Assembly (NCBI GenBank): GCA_016124655.1
Contig: WGNI01000009.1
Span: 1 to 64,000, forward strand
Direction of reading: 5' to 3'
Length of the DNA stretch: 64,000 nucleotides
Source of the DNA: Alphaproteobacteria bacterium
Lineage (GTDB): Bacteria > Pseudomonadota > Alphaproteobacteria > Caulobacterales > Aquidulcibacteraceae
The position numbers and the translations under genes are program-made. Under the pieces are notes generated by a model that was not told the DNA's origin, made no database searches, and saw nothing but the letters and a program-made list of their open reading frames with translations. How positions within the stretch are numbered: the stretch's first letter is position 1; each line of letters starts with the position of its first letter. Positions 32,462 to 41,358 of this stretch are shown here, piece after piece.

Positions 32462-33934
32462 CTATCCGCGCGCGATCAACGCCAGCGCCGCCTCCAATTG
32501 CGCATCTCGCCCCGCCGCGAGCGCCTGCGCGGTCGGCGCGACCGCGATGTCGGGCAAGAGGCCCGCATCGGGCTGCGGCGTCGTTGGAAACGTACCGATC
32601 AGCGGCAGATCGCACTCCAGCCCGCTCCCCGGCAGGCGAAGGAAGAAGAACGCGCCGCCATTGATGCCGCGCCGGTTGCCGCCGGTCGCGCCGCCGAGCA
32701 ATCGGCCGAGTCCATTTTCCTGGACCAATTTCGCGAATTGAAAGGTCGCCGAGCTGTTCTGCGCGCTCGTCAGCACGATCACCGCGCCGGAAAACCGCGG
32801 CCCCTTCGGCGTGATGCGCTTGCCCGCGTCATCGCCCTCGCGGCGCAACCGGAAAAAGCGATCGTCCAGCGGCTCCGCGGCGTCGCCCCAATCGCGGAAG
32901 GAATTGTCCCACGTCTCGAGATACGGGTTCAGCGCATCCGGCGTCTTGCGATAGCGCACGCGGCGTTCGTACGCGTTCGACACAAGATCGCGATCGATCA
33001 GCCGCGCGATGATCTCGTCGCCGCAATCTTCCCCGCCTTCATTGTCGCGCAGATCGACAATTAATCCGCTCGCGCGGCGATCGGCGATCTGCGCGAACGC
33101 GTCATCGAGAAAGTCGCGCCAGTTCCAGGACGTATTGTACGTCACCCAGTTCGGCATGGTCAGCAGCGCGCAACGCGGCGCCGGGAAGGACAGCGTCCAC
33201 AGCGGCGCATCGCCGGACGATGCAGGCGCCGCAAACGCTTCGCTGCGTTGCGCCGGCGTGATCGCCGCCGCTTCAACGCTTTGACTGCGCCCGCCAGGCG
33301 CGCGCACGCGCAGGCGATAGACCCCGTCCGCCATCGGATAGACCAGCGGATAAAACACGTCGAACGCTTCCAGCCGGTTGAGGCCGCTCACGCTGAGGAA
33401 TGCCGCGCGCTTGGCGTCATTGCCGCCGTCGGCGCGCGCATACGCCATCAGCGTCCGCAACACGCGCGCCGGCGCCATGCCGTTGAGGCGCACGATTTCC
33501 GCGCCCGGCGCAAGCCGCGGATCGCCGCTGAGATTGCGCGTGACGATCATCCGCCCTTCGAGCCAGATGAAACAGAAGGGCGGCTTATCCGCCCGCTCAA
33601 ACAGCGCTTCGCGCACGGCGCGGCGCTGATTGAAGAAATTGGCGTAGGTGTGCCCGCATCGGATCGTCGCCAGGAACTGGGACAAGCGCAGATACGCCTC
33701 CGCCAAACTCTGGTCCCGTGAAAACGCCTGCTCCAGCGCGTCGAACCGCGCCTGCGTTTCCCCAGGCGTCGCATAGCGCAAGAGCCCTGGATGCAGCGTC
33801 TCATAGGCCTGGCGCAGGATGGCTGCGTCGCCGCGCAAATCCGCCCCGCGCAAGACCGGCGTAGCCTGGGCGAAGCCGGGCAGGGGCAATGCCGCGGCGC
33901 CGGCCGCGGCCAAAAATGTTCTTCGCGTCGTCAA
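32462..33934 (-). CDS. S41-family (C-terminal-processing-like) peptidase, exported
   Basis: 490 residues. A twin-arginine-type signal TTRRTFLAAAG leads the N-terminus, with cleavage near GFAQA (about 24). The middle has a PDZ-like segment. The S41 core contains GLIVDLRDNEGGEDCGDEII and VIVLTSAQNSSATFQFAKL, where a Ser in NSSAT sits where the catalytic serine is expected. LGGATGGN and GSGLECDLPLIGT follow. It probably acts on periplasmic proteins or peptides. It ends three bases from the convergent retropepsin-like gene. Confidence 0.85.
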   Translation of the reverse strand: MTTRRTFLAAAGAAALPLPGFAQATPVLRGADLRGDAAILRQAYETLHPGLLRYATPGETQARFDALEQAFSRDQSLAEAYLRLSQFLATIRCGHTYANFFNQRRAVREALFERADKPPFCFIWLEGRMIVTRNLSGDPRLAPGAEIVRLNGMAPARVLRTLMAYARADGGNDAKRAAFLSVSGLNRLEAFDVFYPLVYPMADGVYRLRVRAPGGRSQSVEAAAITPAQRSEAFAAPASSGDAPLWTLSFPAPRCALLTMPNWVTYNTSWNWRDFLDDAFAQIADRRASGLIVDLRDNEGGEDCGDEIIARLIDRDLVSNAYERRVRYRKTPDALNPYLETWDNSFRDWGDAAEPLDDRFFRLRREGDDAGKRITPKGPRFSGAVIVLTSAQNSSATFQFAKLVQENGLGRLLGGATGGNRRGINGGAFFFLRLPGSGLECDLPLIGTFPTTPQPDAGLLPDIAVAPTAQALAAGRDAQLEAALALIARG

Positions 33935-33981
33935 GCAAGCTCTCCCGCCGCAGATACGCTCACGCGCGGCGATCGGATGCT

Positions 33982-34962
33982 TTATGCCACCCGCAACAAA
34001 ATCTTGCCCGCGTGCGCGCCCGATTGCATCCGCGCGTGTGCGGCGTCGGCCTCATCAAACGCGAACACCCGGTCGATCACCGGCGCCACCCGGCCGATCT
34101 CGACCCAAGGCCAGACCTTCTCCAAGACCCGCGCGCAAAGCTGCGCCTTCTCCGCATTGGCCCGCGCCCGCAGCGTCGTGCCCGTAATGGTCGCGCGCTT
34201 GATCATCATGCGCATGAGATCGACCTCCACGCGCGAGCCCTGCAGAAACGCGATATGCACCAGCCGCCCGCGCTCCTTCAGGATATTGATGTTCTTCTGC
34301 ACATATGTCCCGCCGACCATGTCGAGGATCACGTCTACGCCGCCGGCCTCGCGGACGATCTCTTCGAAATCCTCGGTCTTGTAATTGATTGCGCGCGCGG
34401 CCCCCAATCGGCCGCACAGCGCGACTTTGTCCGCATCGCCCGCAGTCGCGAATACAGTCGCGCCCTGCGCCTTCGCCATCTGGATCGCGGTCGTGCCGAT
34501 GCCGCTGGCGCCGCCATGCACGAGAAACGCTTCGCCCGGCTGCAGTCCGCAGGTTTCAAACACATTGGCGAAGACGGTGATGATCGCTTCCGGCAGCGCC
34601 GCCGCGCGCTCCAGATCGTATCCTTTCGGCACAGGCAGCACCGAGCCTTCATGCACGGCCGCGTATTGCGCATACCCGCCGCCCGCGAGCAGCGCACACA
34701 CCTGCGCGCCCACGCTCCAGCGCGACGCCTCAGCGCCCACAGCGACCACCTCGCCGGAAACCTCCAGCCCCATGGTCTGCGGCGCGCCCGCCGGCGGTGG
34801 ATAAAATCCCGCGCGCTGCACCAGATCGGCGCGGTTCAATCCCGCATACGCGACCTTGATCAACACCTCGTCCGGACCAGGCTTTGGCGTTGGAATCGTC
34901 TCAAGGCGCAGCGGACCGCCGCCCGCATGGGCAACCGCCAGCATGGTTTCGGGTATGGTCAT
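33982..34962 (-). CDS. NAD(P)H-quinone oxidoreductase (PIG3/zeta-crystallin type)
   Basis: 326 residues from the ATG at 34962. NRADLVQRAGFYPPPAGAP and GLEVSGEVVAVG form the GroES-like domain. The Rossmann part holds FLVHGGASGIGTTAIQMAKAQGATVFATAG. The structural-zinc cysteines of alcohol dehydrogenases are absent, as expected for quinone oxidoreductases. It reduces quinones with NADPH by one or two electrons. Divergent from the DUF1192 gene, an arrangement common in alphaproteobacteria. Confidence 0.93.
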   Translation of the reverse strand: MTIPETMLAVAHAGGGPLRLETIPTPKPGPDEVLIKVAYAGLNRADLVQRAGFYPPPAGAPQTMGLEVSGEVVAVGAEASRWSVGAQVCALLAGGGYAQYAAVHEGSVLPVPKGYDLERAAALPEAIITVFANVFETCGLQPGEAFLVHGGASGIGTTAIQMAKAQGATVFATAGDADKVALCGRLGAARAINYKTEDFEEIVREAGGVDVILDMVGGTYVQKNINILKERGRLVHIAFLQGSRVEVDLMRMMIKRATITGTTLRARANAEKAQLCARVLEKVWPWVEIGRVAPVIDRVFAFDEADAAHARMQSGAHAGKILLRVA

Positions 34963-35020
34963 CACGCGCCTCTCGTCCTATCCCTATCGTAAAGGATAGT
35001 CTCCAGAAGGAGCAGCGGCC

Positions 35021-35212
35021 ATGGTTGACGACGATCCCTTCGCGCCCGCGCGCAAGCGCGATGTGCCGCTGGACCTGCTGTCGATCGACGATCTGGAAGA
35101 GCGCATCGCGACCTTGCAGCAAGAGATCGCCGCCTGCGAAAAGGCCATCGCCGCCAAGCGGGCGCAGCGCGCCGCCGCCGACAGCCTGTTCTCTCGCGGC
35201 GCACAGGCTTAA
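35021..35212 (+). CDS. DUF1192 protein
   Basis: 63 residues. DDPFAPARKRDVPLDLLSID, then LEERIATLQQEIAACEKAIAAKR, is the DUF1192 signature, mostly a single coiled coil. AGAAGGAGC precedes the ATG. Function unknown; nearly always next to the quinone oxidoreductase and rpmE in alphaproteobacteria, as here. Confidence 0.9.
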   Translation: MVDDDPFAPARKRDVPLDLLSIDDLEERIATLQQEIAACEKAIAAKRAQRAAADSLFSRGAQA

Positions 35213-35246
35213 TGGGCCCAAGGTTTGCACGACGCAGAAGCCGCCC

Positions 35247-35768
35247 ATGACCGACCTCTCCGCCCTCCGCGATTCCGAAGCGCCGCAAACCTTTAACGCC
35301 GCGCGCATTCTGGAGTTCGCCCGCTCCGAAGTGTTCGAGCGCACCTTCCATGACGGCATGACGCTGGTGGAGGAAACCGCCGCCTATCTCGATGGACCGG
35401 GCAGGGCCTTGTCCAAGCGCATGAGCCGGATGGCGGCGCTGCGCTATGCGGGAGAAAGCATGCGGCTGACCACGCGGCTGATGCAGGTCGCGTCCTGGCT
35501 GTTGGTGCAGCGCGCCGTGCGCGAAGGCGACATGACCATCGCCGACGCCGCCGACGCCAAATACCGCATGACCGCGCGCGTCGCTGAAGGCCCCACCGAG
35601 GCCGCCGAAGAGGAATTGCCTGAGCCGCTGCGGGCGTTGATCGCGCGTGGCGGCGCGATCTTCGAGCGAGTCCGGCGTCTGGATGCGGATATGTACACGC
35701 CTGAAGCCGCGCCCAATGGCGTCACGCTTCAGATGGCGCGCCTGAGCGCGGCCTTCGGCGGCGGTTGA
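35247..35768 (+). CDS. DUF1465 protein
   Basis: 173 residues from the ATG at 35247; the longer frame upstream is non-homologous. The middle reads ARSEVFERTFHDGMTLVEETAAYLDGPGR, LRYAGESMRLTTRLMQVASW and LLVQRAVREGDMT, the features of the helical DUF1465 family restricted to alphaproteobacteria. Its role is unknown here; conservation with DUF1192 suggests a core cellular function. It ends five bases from the convergent rpmE stop. Confidence 0.9.
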   Translation: MTDLSALRDSEAPQTFNAARILEFARSEVFERTFHDGMTLVEETAAYLDGPGRALSKRMSRMAALRYAGESMRLTTRLMQVASWLLVQRAVREGDMTIADAADAKYRMTARVAEGPTEAAEEELPEPLRALIARGGAIFERVRRLDADMYTPEAAPNGVTLQMARLSAAFGGG

Positions 35769-35772
35769 GCGC

Positions 35773-36003
35773 TTATTTCTTCTTCTTCATGAACGCGCCG
35801 AACTTGTCGTTGAAGCGCGAAACGCGTCCGCCGCGATCCATGAGCTGCTGATTGCCGCCGGTCCAGGCTGGATGCGACTTCGAATCGATGTCCAAGTTCA
35901 GCGTCGCCCCTTCCTGCGCATAGGTGGAGCGGGTCCGATAGGTCGTCCCGTCGGTCATGACGACCGTGATGAAGTGATAGTCGGGATGGCCTTCGCTCTT
36001 CAC
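35773..36003 (-). CDS. rpmE: 50S ribosomal protein L31
   Basis: 76 residues from a GTG at 36003 with AGGAA seven bases before it. [23 protein letters not shown] and [20 protein letters not shown] are the L31 consensus. No cysteine zinc ribbon (C- type) is visible, so this is the zinc-free form. It binds the large subunit near the subunit bridge. Confidence 0.96.
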   Translation of the reverse strand: MKSEGHPDYHFITVVMTDGTTYRTRSTYAQEGATLNLDIDSKSHPAWTGGNQQLMDRGGRVSRFNDKFGAFMKKKK

Positions 36004-36095
36004 GGCAATGTTCCTGGGCTTGGGGTGCGCGGAGAAACCGGGGCTGATAGCGGAAGCGGGCAGGCAGGGCAAGGGGACGGCCGTTGCGAGCGGAA

Positions 36096-37901
36096 ATGGG
36101 GCGTCTACTGCGGTTCAGGGTCATGGCGGCGCTTGCGGCGCTGGTCCTGTGCGCGACGGCGGCGCACGCCGCCCCGCCGGTCATGCTCTCGGACTTCGGC
36201 CGCACCGACGGGATCGAATGGTCTTTTTCCGAAGGGTCCGAGTTTCCCGGCGCCGGCGGCGGGCTCTCTCCCATCCGCGGCAGGGCAGGTCGCGGCCGCG
36301 CCATCGCCTACGCGTTCCCGTGCGCCGATGATCGGCCGTGCGGACGCTATGTCGCCGCGGTCGGCCGCCTGCGCGATCGGGTCAGTCCCCCGGCGGCGGG
36401 CGCGATCAGCTTCTCCCTCGATGCGCCGAACGACGCTGAAGTCCTCGTGCGCCTGACCGACGAGACCGGCCGCACTTTTCAATATCCCGCGCCCAAGCGC
36501 GGCTGGCTCGATGAGCCCGACGGCTTCCGTCAGGTGGTCGTGCCGTTCGCCGCCTGGGCCAACGACGCCTGGGGCGGGCGCAACGGCGCGCGCTTCACCG
36601 GCGCGCTGACCGACATCGCCATCTTGGTCCATCGCGGTCCCGCCGCCGCCCAGGGGCTTATTCGCTTCGACGATGTCGCGCTCATCGATCTGGCCGACAA
36701 CGCGTTCGAATTGCGCAGGCTCTCGCCTCTGGCCGCGCGGCTCGATGCGCCCGCGCCCGCCTGGGGCGTGGCCGTGCACGACATCAATGACGGACACGCT
36801 CTGACCGACGCGCAGGAAGCCGGCTTCGCCTTCGTGCGCACGGATCTGTTCTGGCACAATGTCGAACTCAGCGGCGGCTTCAATTTTGATATTTACGATC
36901 GCTTCCTCAATGCGGTGGAGGCGCGCAATATGGGCGCGCTGTTCATTCTCGATTATTGGCATGACGCCCATGGCGGCCGAGCCGGCATTGAATCCGGCGC
37001 CGCGTTTCCCGCCTTCGAAGCCTATGCGCGCGTCAGCGCCGCGCATTATCGCGATCGCAATGTGGTTTTCGAAATCTGGAACGAACCCGACGTTCCCGAA
37101 CGCATGACATTGACCGGCGCGCGCTTTGCCGAACTCGTCGCGGCCGGCGTGCGCGGATTGCGCGCAGGCGATCCATCCGCGCGCGTGATCACTGGCGGGC
37201 TTTCCTATGTGAACCTGTCATACGCGCAGGCCATGCTGCCGGTGTTGAGCGCAGCGCCCGAGCGGCGCGCGCTAATGGGTTTCGGCATGCACTATTATCG
37301 CGGCGCAACGCCGGAAACAGCCTACGCCGACGATCTCGCGCTTGAAGCCGCGCTCGACGCGGGCGGCTTTGATACATTGCCGATCTGGAACACCGAATGG
37401 GGCTATTCCTCCGCCAGCCTCAATGAAATCGGCGCCCGCCAGGGTCATGGCGATGCGCAGCGCCGGCGTCAGGCAGTCCTTGCCGTGCGCACCTTTCTCT
37501 CCGCCTGGGCCATGCGCCTGCCGACGCATGTCTGGTACGATCTCGTCGATGACGGCGCCGATCCGCGCGAGCATGAACACAATCACGGCCTCTTGGATGT
37601 CCATGGCGCGCGCAAGCCCGCTTATCATGCGGTGCGCGCATTCACCCGCATCACCGAGGGCGCGCGCTTGCGCGGCTTTGTGCGCGGCGCGCCGCCAGGT
37701 CTGAACATCGCGCGCTTCGATGGCCGCGATCGCGTCGTGTTCGCGGTGTGGGCGCAGCATTTTGGCGGCGAAGCGGCGGTGTCGATACCCTCCAACAGCC
37801 GCAATGCGTATGACATGTTCGGCGAGCCGATCGCGCCGGATCGCAATCCCATCCTCGTCCGCGAGGCCGATGGGCCTGTCTATATTGTCATGGCGCGCTA
37901 G
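36096..37901 (+). CDS. Secreted clan GH-A glycoside hydrolase (GH39/PslG-like)
   Basis: 601 residues. A signal peptide ([14 protein letters not shown]) ends near residue 26. An N-terminal beta-sandwich-like part (about 27-215) is followed by a TIM barrel. The acid/base is Glu330 in [12 protein letters not shown]; the nucleophile is Glu434 in [12 protein letters not shown], 104 residues later, as clan GH-A requires. GFGMHYYRG sits between them. Related enzymes such as PslG cut self-made polysaccharide. The next gene, a GT-C-like membrane protein, supports a role in surface glycan metabolism. Substrate unknown. Confidence 0.85.
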   Translation: MGRLLRFRVMAALAALVLCATAAHAAPPVMLSDFGRTDGIEWSFSEGSEFPGAGGGLSPIRGRAGRGRAIAYAFPCADDRPCGRYVAAVGRLRDRVSPPAAGAISFSLDAPNDAEVLVRLTDETGRTFQYPAPKRGWLDEPDGFRQVVVPFAAWANDAWGGRNGARFTGALTDIAILVHRGPAAAQGLIRFDDVALIDLADNAFELRRLSPLAARLDAPAPAWGVAVHDINDGHALTDAQEAGFAFVRTDLFWHNVELSGGFNFDIYDRFLNAVEARNMGALFILDYWHDAHGGRAGIESGAAFPAFEAYARVSAAHYRDRNVVFEIWNEPDVPERMTLTGARFAELVAAGVRGLRAGDPSARVITGGLSYVNLSYAQAMLPVLSAAPERRALMGFGMHYYRGATPETAYADDLALEAALDAGGFDTLPIWNTEWGYSSASLNEIGARQGHGDAQRRRQAVLAVRTFLSAWAMRLPTHVWYDLVDDGADPREHEHNHGLLDVHGARKPAYHAVRAFTRITEGARLRGFVRGAPPGLNIARFDGRDRVVFAVWAQHFGGEAAVSIPSNSRNAYDMFGEPIAPDRNPILVREADGPVYIVMAR

Positions 37902-37946
37902 CCCTCTTCGAGCGAATCGCTAACCATTCCGGCATAGTCAGCGACC

Positions 37947-39428
37947 ATGTCGTCGCTGACGCTTCCGCGCACAGACAAGGCCCGGCACGCCGCGGCGGAG
38001 CAATGGGATCTGTGGGCGCTGGCCGCCGCGTCATGCATCATCGCCGCCGCGCCGCTCTTCTATGGACGCGCCGCATTTCCCCACGATGACGCGTTCATCA
38101 CCATGCACAACGCCGAAGCGCTGTTGCGCGGCGAAGATCGCGCCTTTCCCGGCGTCTCGCCGCTCATCGGCGCAACGAGCTTGGCGCATCTTTGGATCGT
38201 TGCGCAGCTGCAAGGTCTGTTCGGCGCGGGCTACGCGTCCTCCATCGCCGGCGCCGGCGCGTGCATCGCCTATGCGTTGGGAGTGCGCGCGATCGCATTG
38301 CGCGTGGGGCTTTCGAAAATCGAGGCCCTGGCGTTGGCGCTGGCCGGCATGATCACGGGCTACGGTCTTTATCATCTCGCCAACGGCCTGGAGACGGGGT
38401 TGGCGATGGCCGCCGTCGCCTGGGCGCTTTATTCCGCGATCGACGCCTACCCCAATCGCTGGACGCCGATGGCATGCGGGCTGCTGCCCTTTGTGCGCCC
38501 GGAATTGGCGCTGCTCTCCGCGGCCCTGATGGCGCGGCAGATCTATTTGCGCTGGTCGGTCGATCCGCTGGTCACGATCCTGCAGGACATCGCGATTGCA
38601 GCGGCCTGCGCGACGCCGTTTTTATGGTGGAGCCTGAGCGAAACCGGCGCGCTCATGCCGCAGACGATCGGCGCCAAGGCCGCGTTCTTTGCGTCGCCCA
38701 CTTCGCCTTGGATGCAGGCGCCGCGCGCGGTGCTGGCGCTGCTCGCGTGCGGGTTTGGCGCTTTATGGTTCGGCGCCTATGGTCTGCGCGGATCCAGCGT
38801 CGGCATCGCCGCGCTGGCCTTCATGGTCGCGTTCGCCCTGGCGTTCGCGTTGACCGAGGCCGATGCGCTGTTCCACAACAACGCACGCTACGCAGCAGTC
38901 CTTGCGCCCGCGCTTGCGCTCGGCGTCGCTTTTGAAATCGCGCGACGCACAGGTCCCCACAGATTGGCGCTGCTCGCCATTCTCTGCGCGTGGGGCGTCG
39001 GCTCCGCAGCCTTCATCGGCGCGCCTGGGCTTGTGCGCGATCTCGGCCGCGGACTGGAGAGCGCGACCTTCATCGCGCGCCGCACGCCCGAAGGGGCGGC
39101 GCTGCTTGCCCACGATATCGGCCGGCCCGCGGCGCTGACGAGCGCGCGCGTCGTCGATCTTGTCGGGCTGAAGACGCCGCAAGCGCACGCCGTGCACCAA
39201 CGCCTCACGCGCCCCAGCGAAGGCGCCGCGCGCGGCGCGGCCATGGCCGAAATCGCTGCAACGTTTCAGCCGCTCTACGCCGAAATCCGCACCGGCGATC
39301 CGTTCTGGGCGCAAAGCGCTGAAGCCTTGCGCGCGGCCGGTTGGCGTTTGACGCCGCTGTTCGCCGACAGCCGCGGCGATTATACCGTGTTCGCGCTGCA
39401 GCCGCCGCAGCAAGGCGCGGAGCCCTGA
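37947..39428 (+). CDS. GT-C-like polytopic membrane protein
   Basis: 493 residues with about ten hydrophobic helices and a soluble C-terminal part (about 390-493). The first periplasmic loop has FPHDDAFITMHNAEAL; an acidic pair after helix 1 is typical of lipid-linked-sugar glycosyltransferases of the GT-C fold. FVRPELALLSAAL and ALTEADALFHNNARYAAVLAP add to that picture. It may move a sugar from a polyprenyl carrier to a glycan or protein. Lies 45 bases after the hydrolase gene and one base before DUF3052, so the three are likely an operon. Confidence 0.72.
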   Translation: MSSLTLPRTDKARHAAAEQWDLWALAAASCIIAAAPLFYGRAAFPHDDAFITMHNAEALLRGEDRAFPGVSPLIGATSLAHLWIVAQLQGLFGAGYASSIAGAGACIAYALGVRAIALRVGLSKIEALALALAGMITGYGLYHLANGLETGLAMAAVAWALYSAIDAYPNRWTPMACGLLPFVRPELALLSAALMARQIYLRWSVDPLVTILQDIAIAAACATPFLWWSLSETGALMPQTIGAKAAFFASPTSPWMQAPRAVLALLACGFGALWFGAYGLRGSSVGIAALAFMVAFALAFALTEADALFHNNARYAAVLAPALALGVAFEIARRTGPHRLALLAILCAWGVGSAAFIGAPGLVRDLGRGLESATFIARRTPEGAALLAHDIGRPAALTSARVVDLVGLKTPQAHAVHQRLTRPSEGAARGAAMAEIAATFQPLYAEIRTGDPFWAQSAEALRAAGWRLTPLFADSRGDYTVFALQPPQQGAEP

Positions 39429-39429
39429 C

Positions 39430-39840
39430 ATGCCTGCCGGATACGCATCCACGCCGCTGGCGAAAAAGCTCGGCCTGAAAGAGGGCTTGCGCGTCTGGGC
39501 GCCGGGCATGCCGCAAAGCGTGAAGGATGAAATCGCGCAAGCCGCCGCCGTGACGTATGTTGCGCGCCCGTCAAAAGGTTTGACGGCGGCGCATCTATTC
39601 GTGACGCGGAAAACGGATCTGGCCGCGAAACTTGAGATGCTGCGTGGTGCGATCGCGCAGGACGGTCAGGTCTGGGCGTCCTGGCCGAAGAAAGCCGCCA
39701 AGGTCGAAACCGACATCACCGAAGACGTCATCCGCGCGGTCGCGCTGCCGATGGGCTTCGTCGATGTGAAGGTGTGCGCAGTCGATGAGGTGTGGTCGGG
39801 CTTGAAGCTCGTCATCCGCAAGACGCTGCGCAAGCCTTAA
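39430..39840 (+). CDS. DUF3052-family protein
   Basis: 136 residues. STPLAKKLGLKEGLRVW, then LEMLRGAIAQDGQVWASWPKK and DITEDVIRAVALPMGFVDVKVCAVDEVWSGLK match DUF3052. Cytosolic, function unknown. Its TAA interlocks with the TAA of the convergent AarF gene (TTAA). Confidence 0.85.
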   Translation: MPAGYASTPLAKKLGLKEGLRVWAPGMPQSVKDEIAQAAAVTYVARPSKGLTAAHLFVTRKTDLAAKLEMLRGAIAQDGQVWASWPKKAAKVETDITEDVIRAVALPMGFVDVKVCAVDEVWSGLKLVIRKTLRKP

Positions 39841-41192
39841 GCGTCGGCTTCAAGCCCCACGCGCGCCAGCGCGTGGCGCTGCCGTTCCGCGAGCACCGCC
39901 TCGTCAAAGCCCTCGATCGAGGCCTGAAACAATTGCGCGAAATTCAGCTCCGCGCGCAGATGCAGGAACGCCGCGCCGAGCCCGATCGCCGCGCGGTCCA
40001 TGAACACGAATTCGCGCGGCACCGTCACCGGCCCCAGCGTGCGCAGCCGGTTGCGCACCTCCATCACCTCCTTGCGCCCATAATGCGCCGGCGCGACGCC
40101 ATCGGCCACCGTGCGCACGCGATCGTCCAGCAGCGGCGCAAAGATGAACCGCGCCCAGATCGACAACGCATCGATCAGATCGTTGGAGAGGTTGGAGAAG
40201 CCCCAGGCTTCATACGCCGCCGCCACCGAGTCGCGGTCCTCCCGCAACAGCGCCCAGTAAAGCGCAACCACGCCGCCCACAAAGCGCGGCGGAAACACGC
40301 GCACGCAGCCGAAATCCAACAGATTGAGAACGCTTGCCTCATCGGTGAACGAATAATTGCCGAGATGCGGGTCCCCATGAATGACGCCATACGCCGTCAT
40401 CGGCTTCCACCAGGCGCGGAACAGAAGTCCCGCCAGCCGGTTGCGCGTTTCCGCGTCCGCCTCAAGCTGCGCCATCAGCCCGTCGCCTTGAAGCCACGTC
40501 ATGGACAAGAGCCGCTTGGTGCACAAATCCTCAAGCGGGACAGGCGTGCGGATCGCGCCGTCCCCGCCATGAATGCGCGCAAACAGCGCCATGTGCTTGC
40601 GCTCGCGTTCATAATCGAGCTCTTCGCGCAGCCGCGCGCTCACTTCCTCGATCGCTTCGGAAGAATCGATCGTGCGGTCGAGATTGCGGAACATCGCCAG
40701 AAGCGTGCGCAATTGCGCAAGGTCTGCCTCCACCGCGCTCGCCATTTCCGGATATTGCAGCTTCACCGCAAGCGCCCGCCCGTCATGCGCCTGTGCGCGA
40801 TGCACCTGGCCAAGCGACGCGGCCGCCACCGCTTCGTGCGTGAACTGCGCATACTTCGTCTGCCAGTCAGCGCCCAATTCCGCTTGCATGCGCCGGCGCA
40901 CGAACGGCCAGCCCATTGCCGGCGCCTGCGACTGCAATTTGCGCAGCTCCGCGGCGTAGGTTTCCGGCAACAGGTCCGGGATGGTGGCCAGAAGCTGCGC
41001 CACCTTCATCAACGGGCCCTTGGAGCGGCCCAAGGCGTCCTTCAGCGCTTTGGCGACCCGCGCATCGTCGCCGCCGAACACGCGCGCAGCGCCCGCCGCG
41101 GCCGCGGCGCCGGCGACATTCGCGCCGACCTGCGCCACCCGGCCGAGCCGCGCGGAGAGCCGGTCGCGTTCAGGATCGGAAGCGTCAGTCAT
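39837..41192 (-). CDS. AarF/ABC1/UbiB-family atypical kinase
   Basis: 451 residues. The ADCK/UbiB core is visible: FGGDDARVAKALKDALGRSKGPLMKVAQLL (the KxGQ-like segment), ALAVKLQYPEMASAVEADL with the ATP-site lysine, and VIHGDPHLGNYSFTDEASVLNLLDFGCVRVF containing the catalytic HGDPHLGN and DFG. No C-terminal membrane helices are seen. Homologues support ubiquinone production or lipid export from membranes. Stand-alone here. Confidence 0.92.
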   Translation of the reverse strand: MTDASDPERDRLSARLGRVAQVGANVAGAAAAAGAARVFGGDDARVAKALKDALGRSKGPLMKVAQLLATIPDLLPETYAAELRKLQSQAPAMGWPFVRRRMQAELGADWQTKYAQFTHEAVAAASLGQVHRAQAHDGRALAVKLQYPEMASAVEADLAQLRTLLAMFRNLDRTIDSSEAIEEVSARLREELDYERERKHMALFARIHGGDGAIRTPVPLEDLCTKRLLSMTWLQGDGLMAQLEADAETRNRLAGLLFRAWWKPMTAYGVIHGDPHLGNYSFTDEASVLNLLDFGCVRVFPPRFVGGVVALYWALLREDRDSVAAAYEAWGFSNLSNDLIDALSIWARFIFAPLLDDRVRTVADGVAPAHYGRKEVMEVRNRLRTLGPVTVPREFVFMDRAAIGLGAAFLHLRAELNFAQLFQASIEGFDEAVLAERQRHALARVGLEADA

Positions 41193-41358
41193 GCGCGCGC
41201 GGGCGTCCCATCGTTAGCGAAGCGTTCAGTATGTAGGGCTGCAAAGAGGCGCAGAAAATTGTGCCATTTTAACGCGACTTGAACGTCCGGTCCTTAAAAC
41301 CCTGTTTGCGCACGCGGTCCCCATGCAGGGGCGGCGGCCAAGGTATGGTGGACGAAAC

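Noticed and set aside
41269-41283. CtrA-like site TTAA-N7-TGAA before the NtrC-type regulator
   Set aside because: One mismatch to the TTAA-N7-TTAA consensus. A short motif with a mismatch is expected by chance; no second site supports it.
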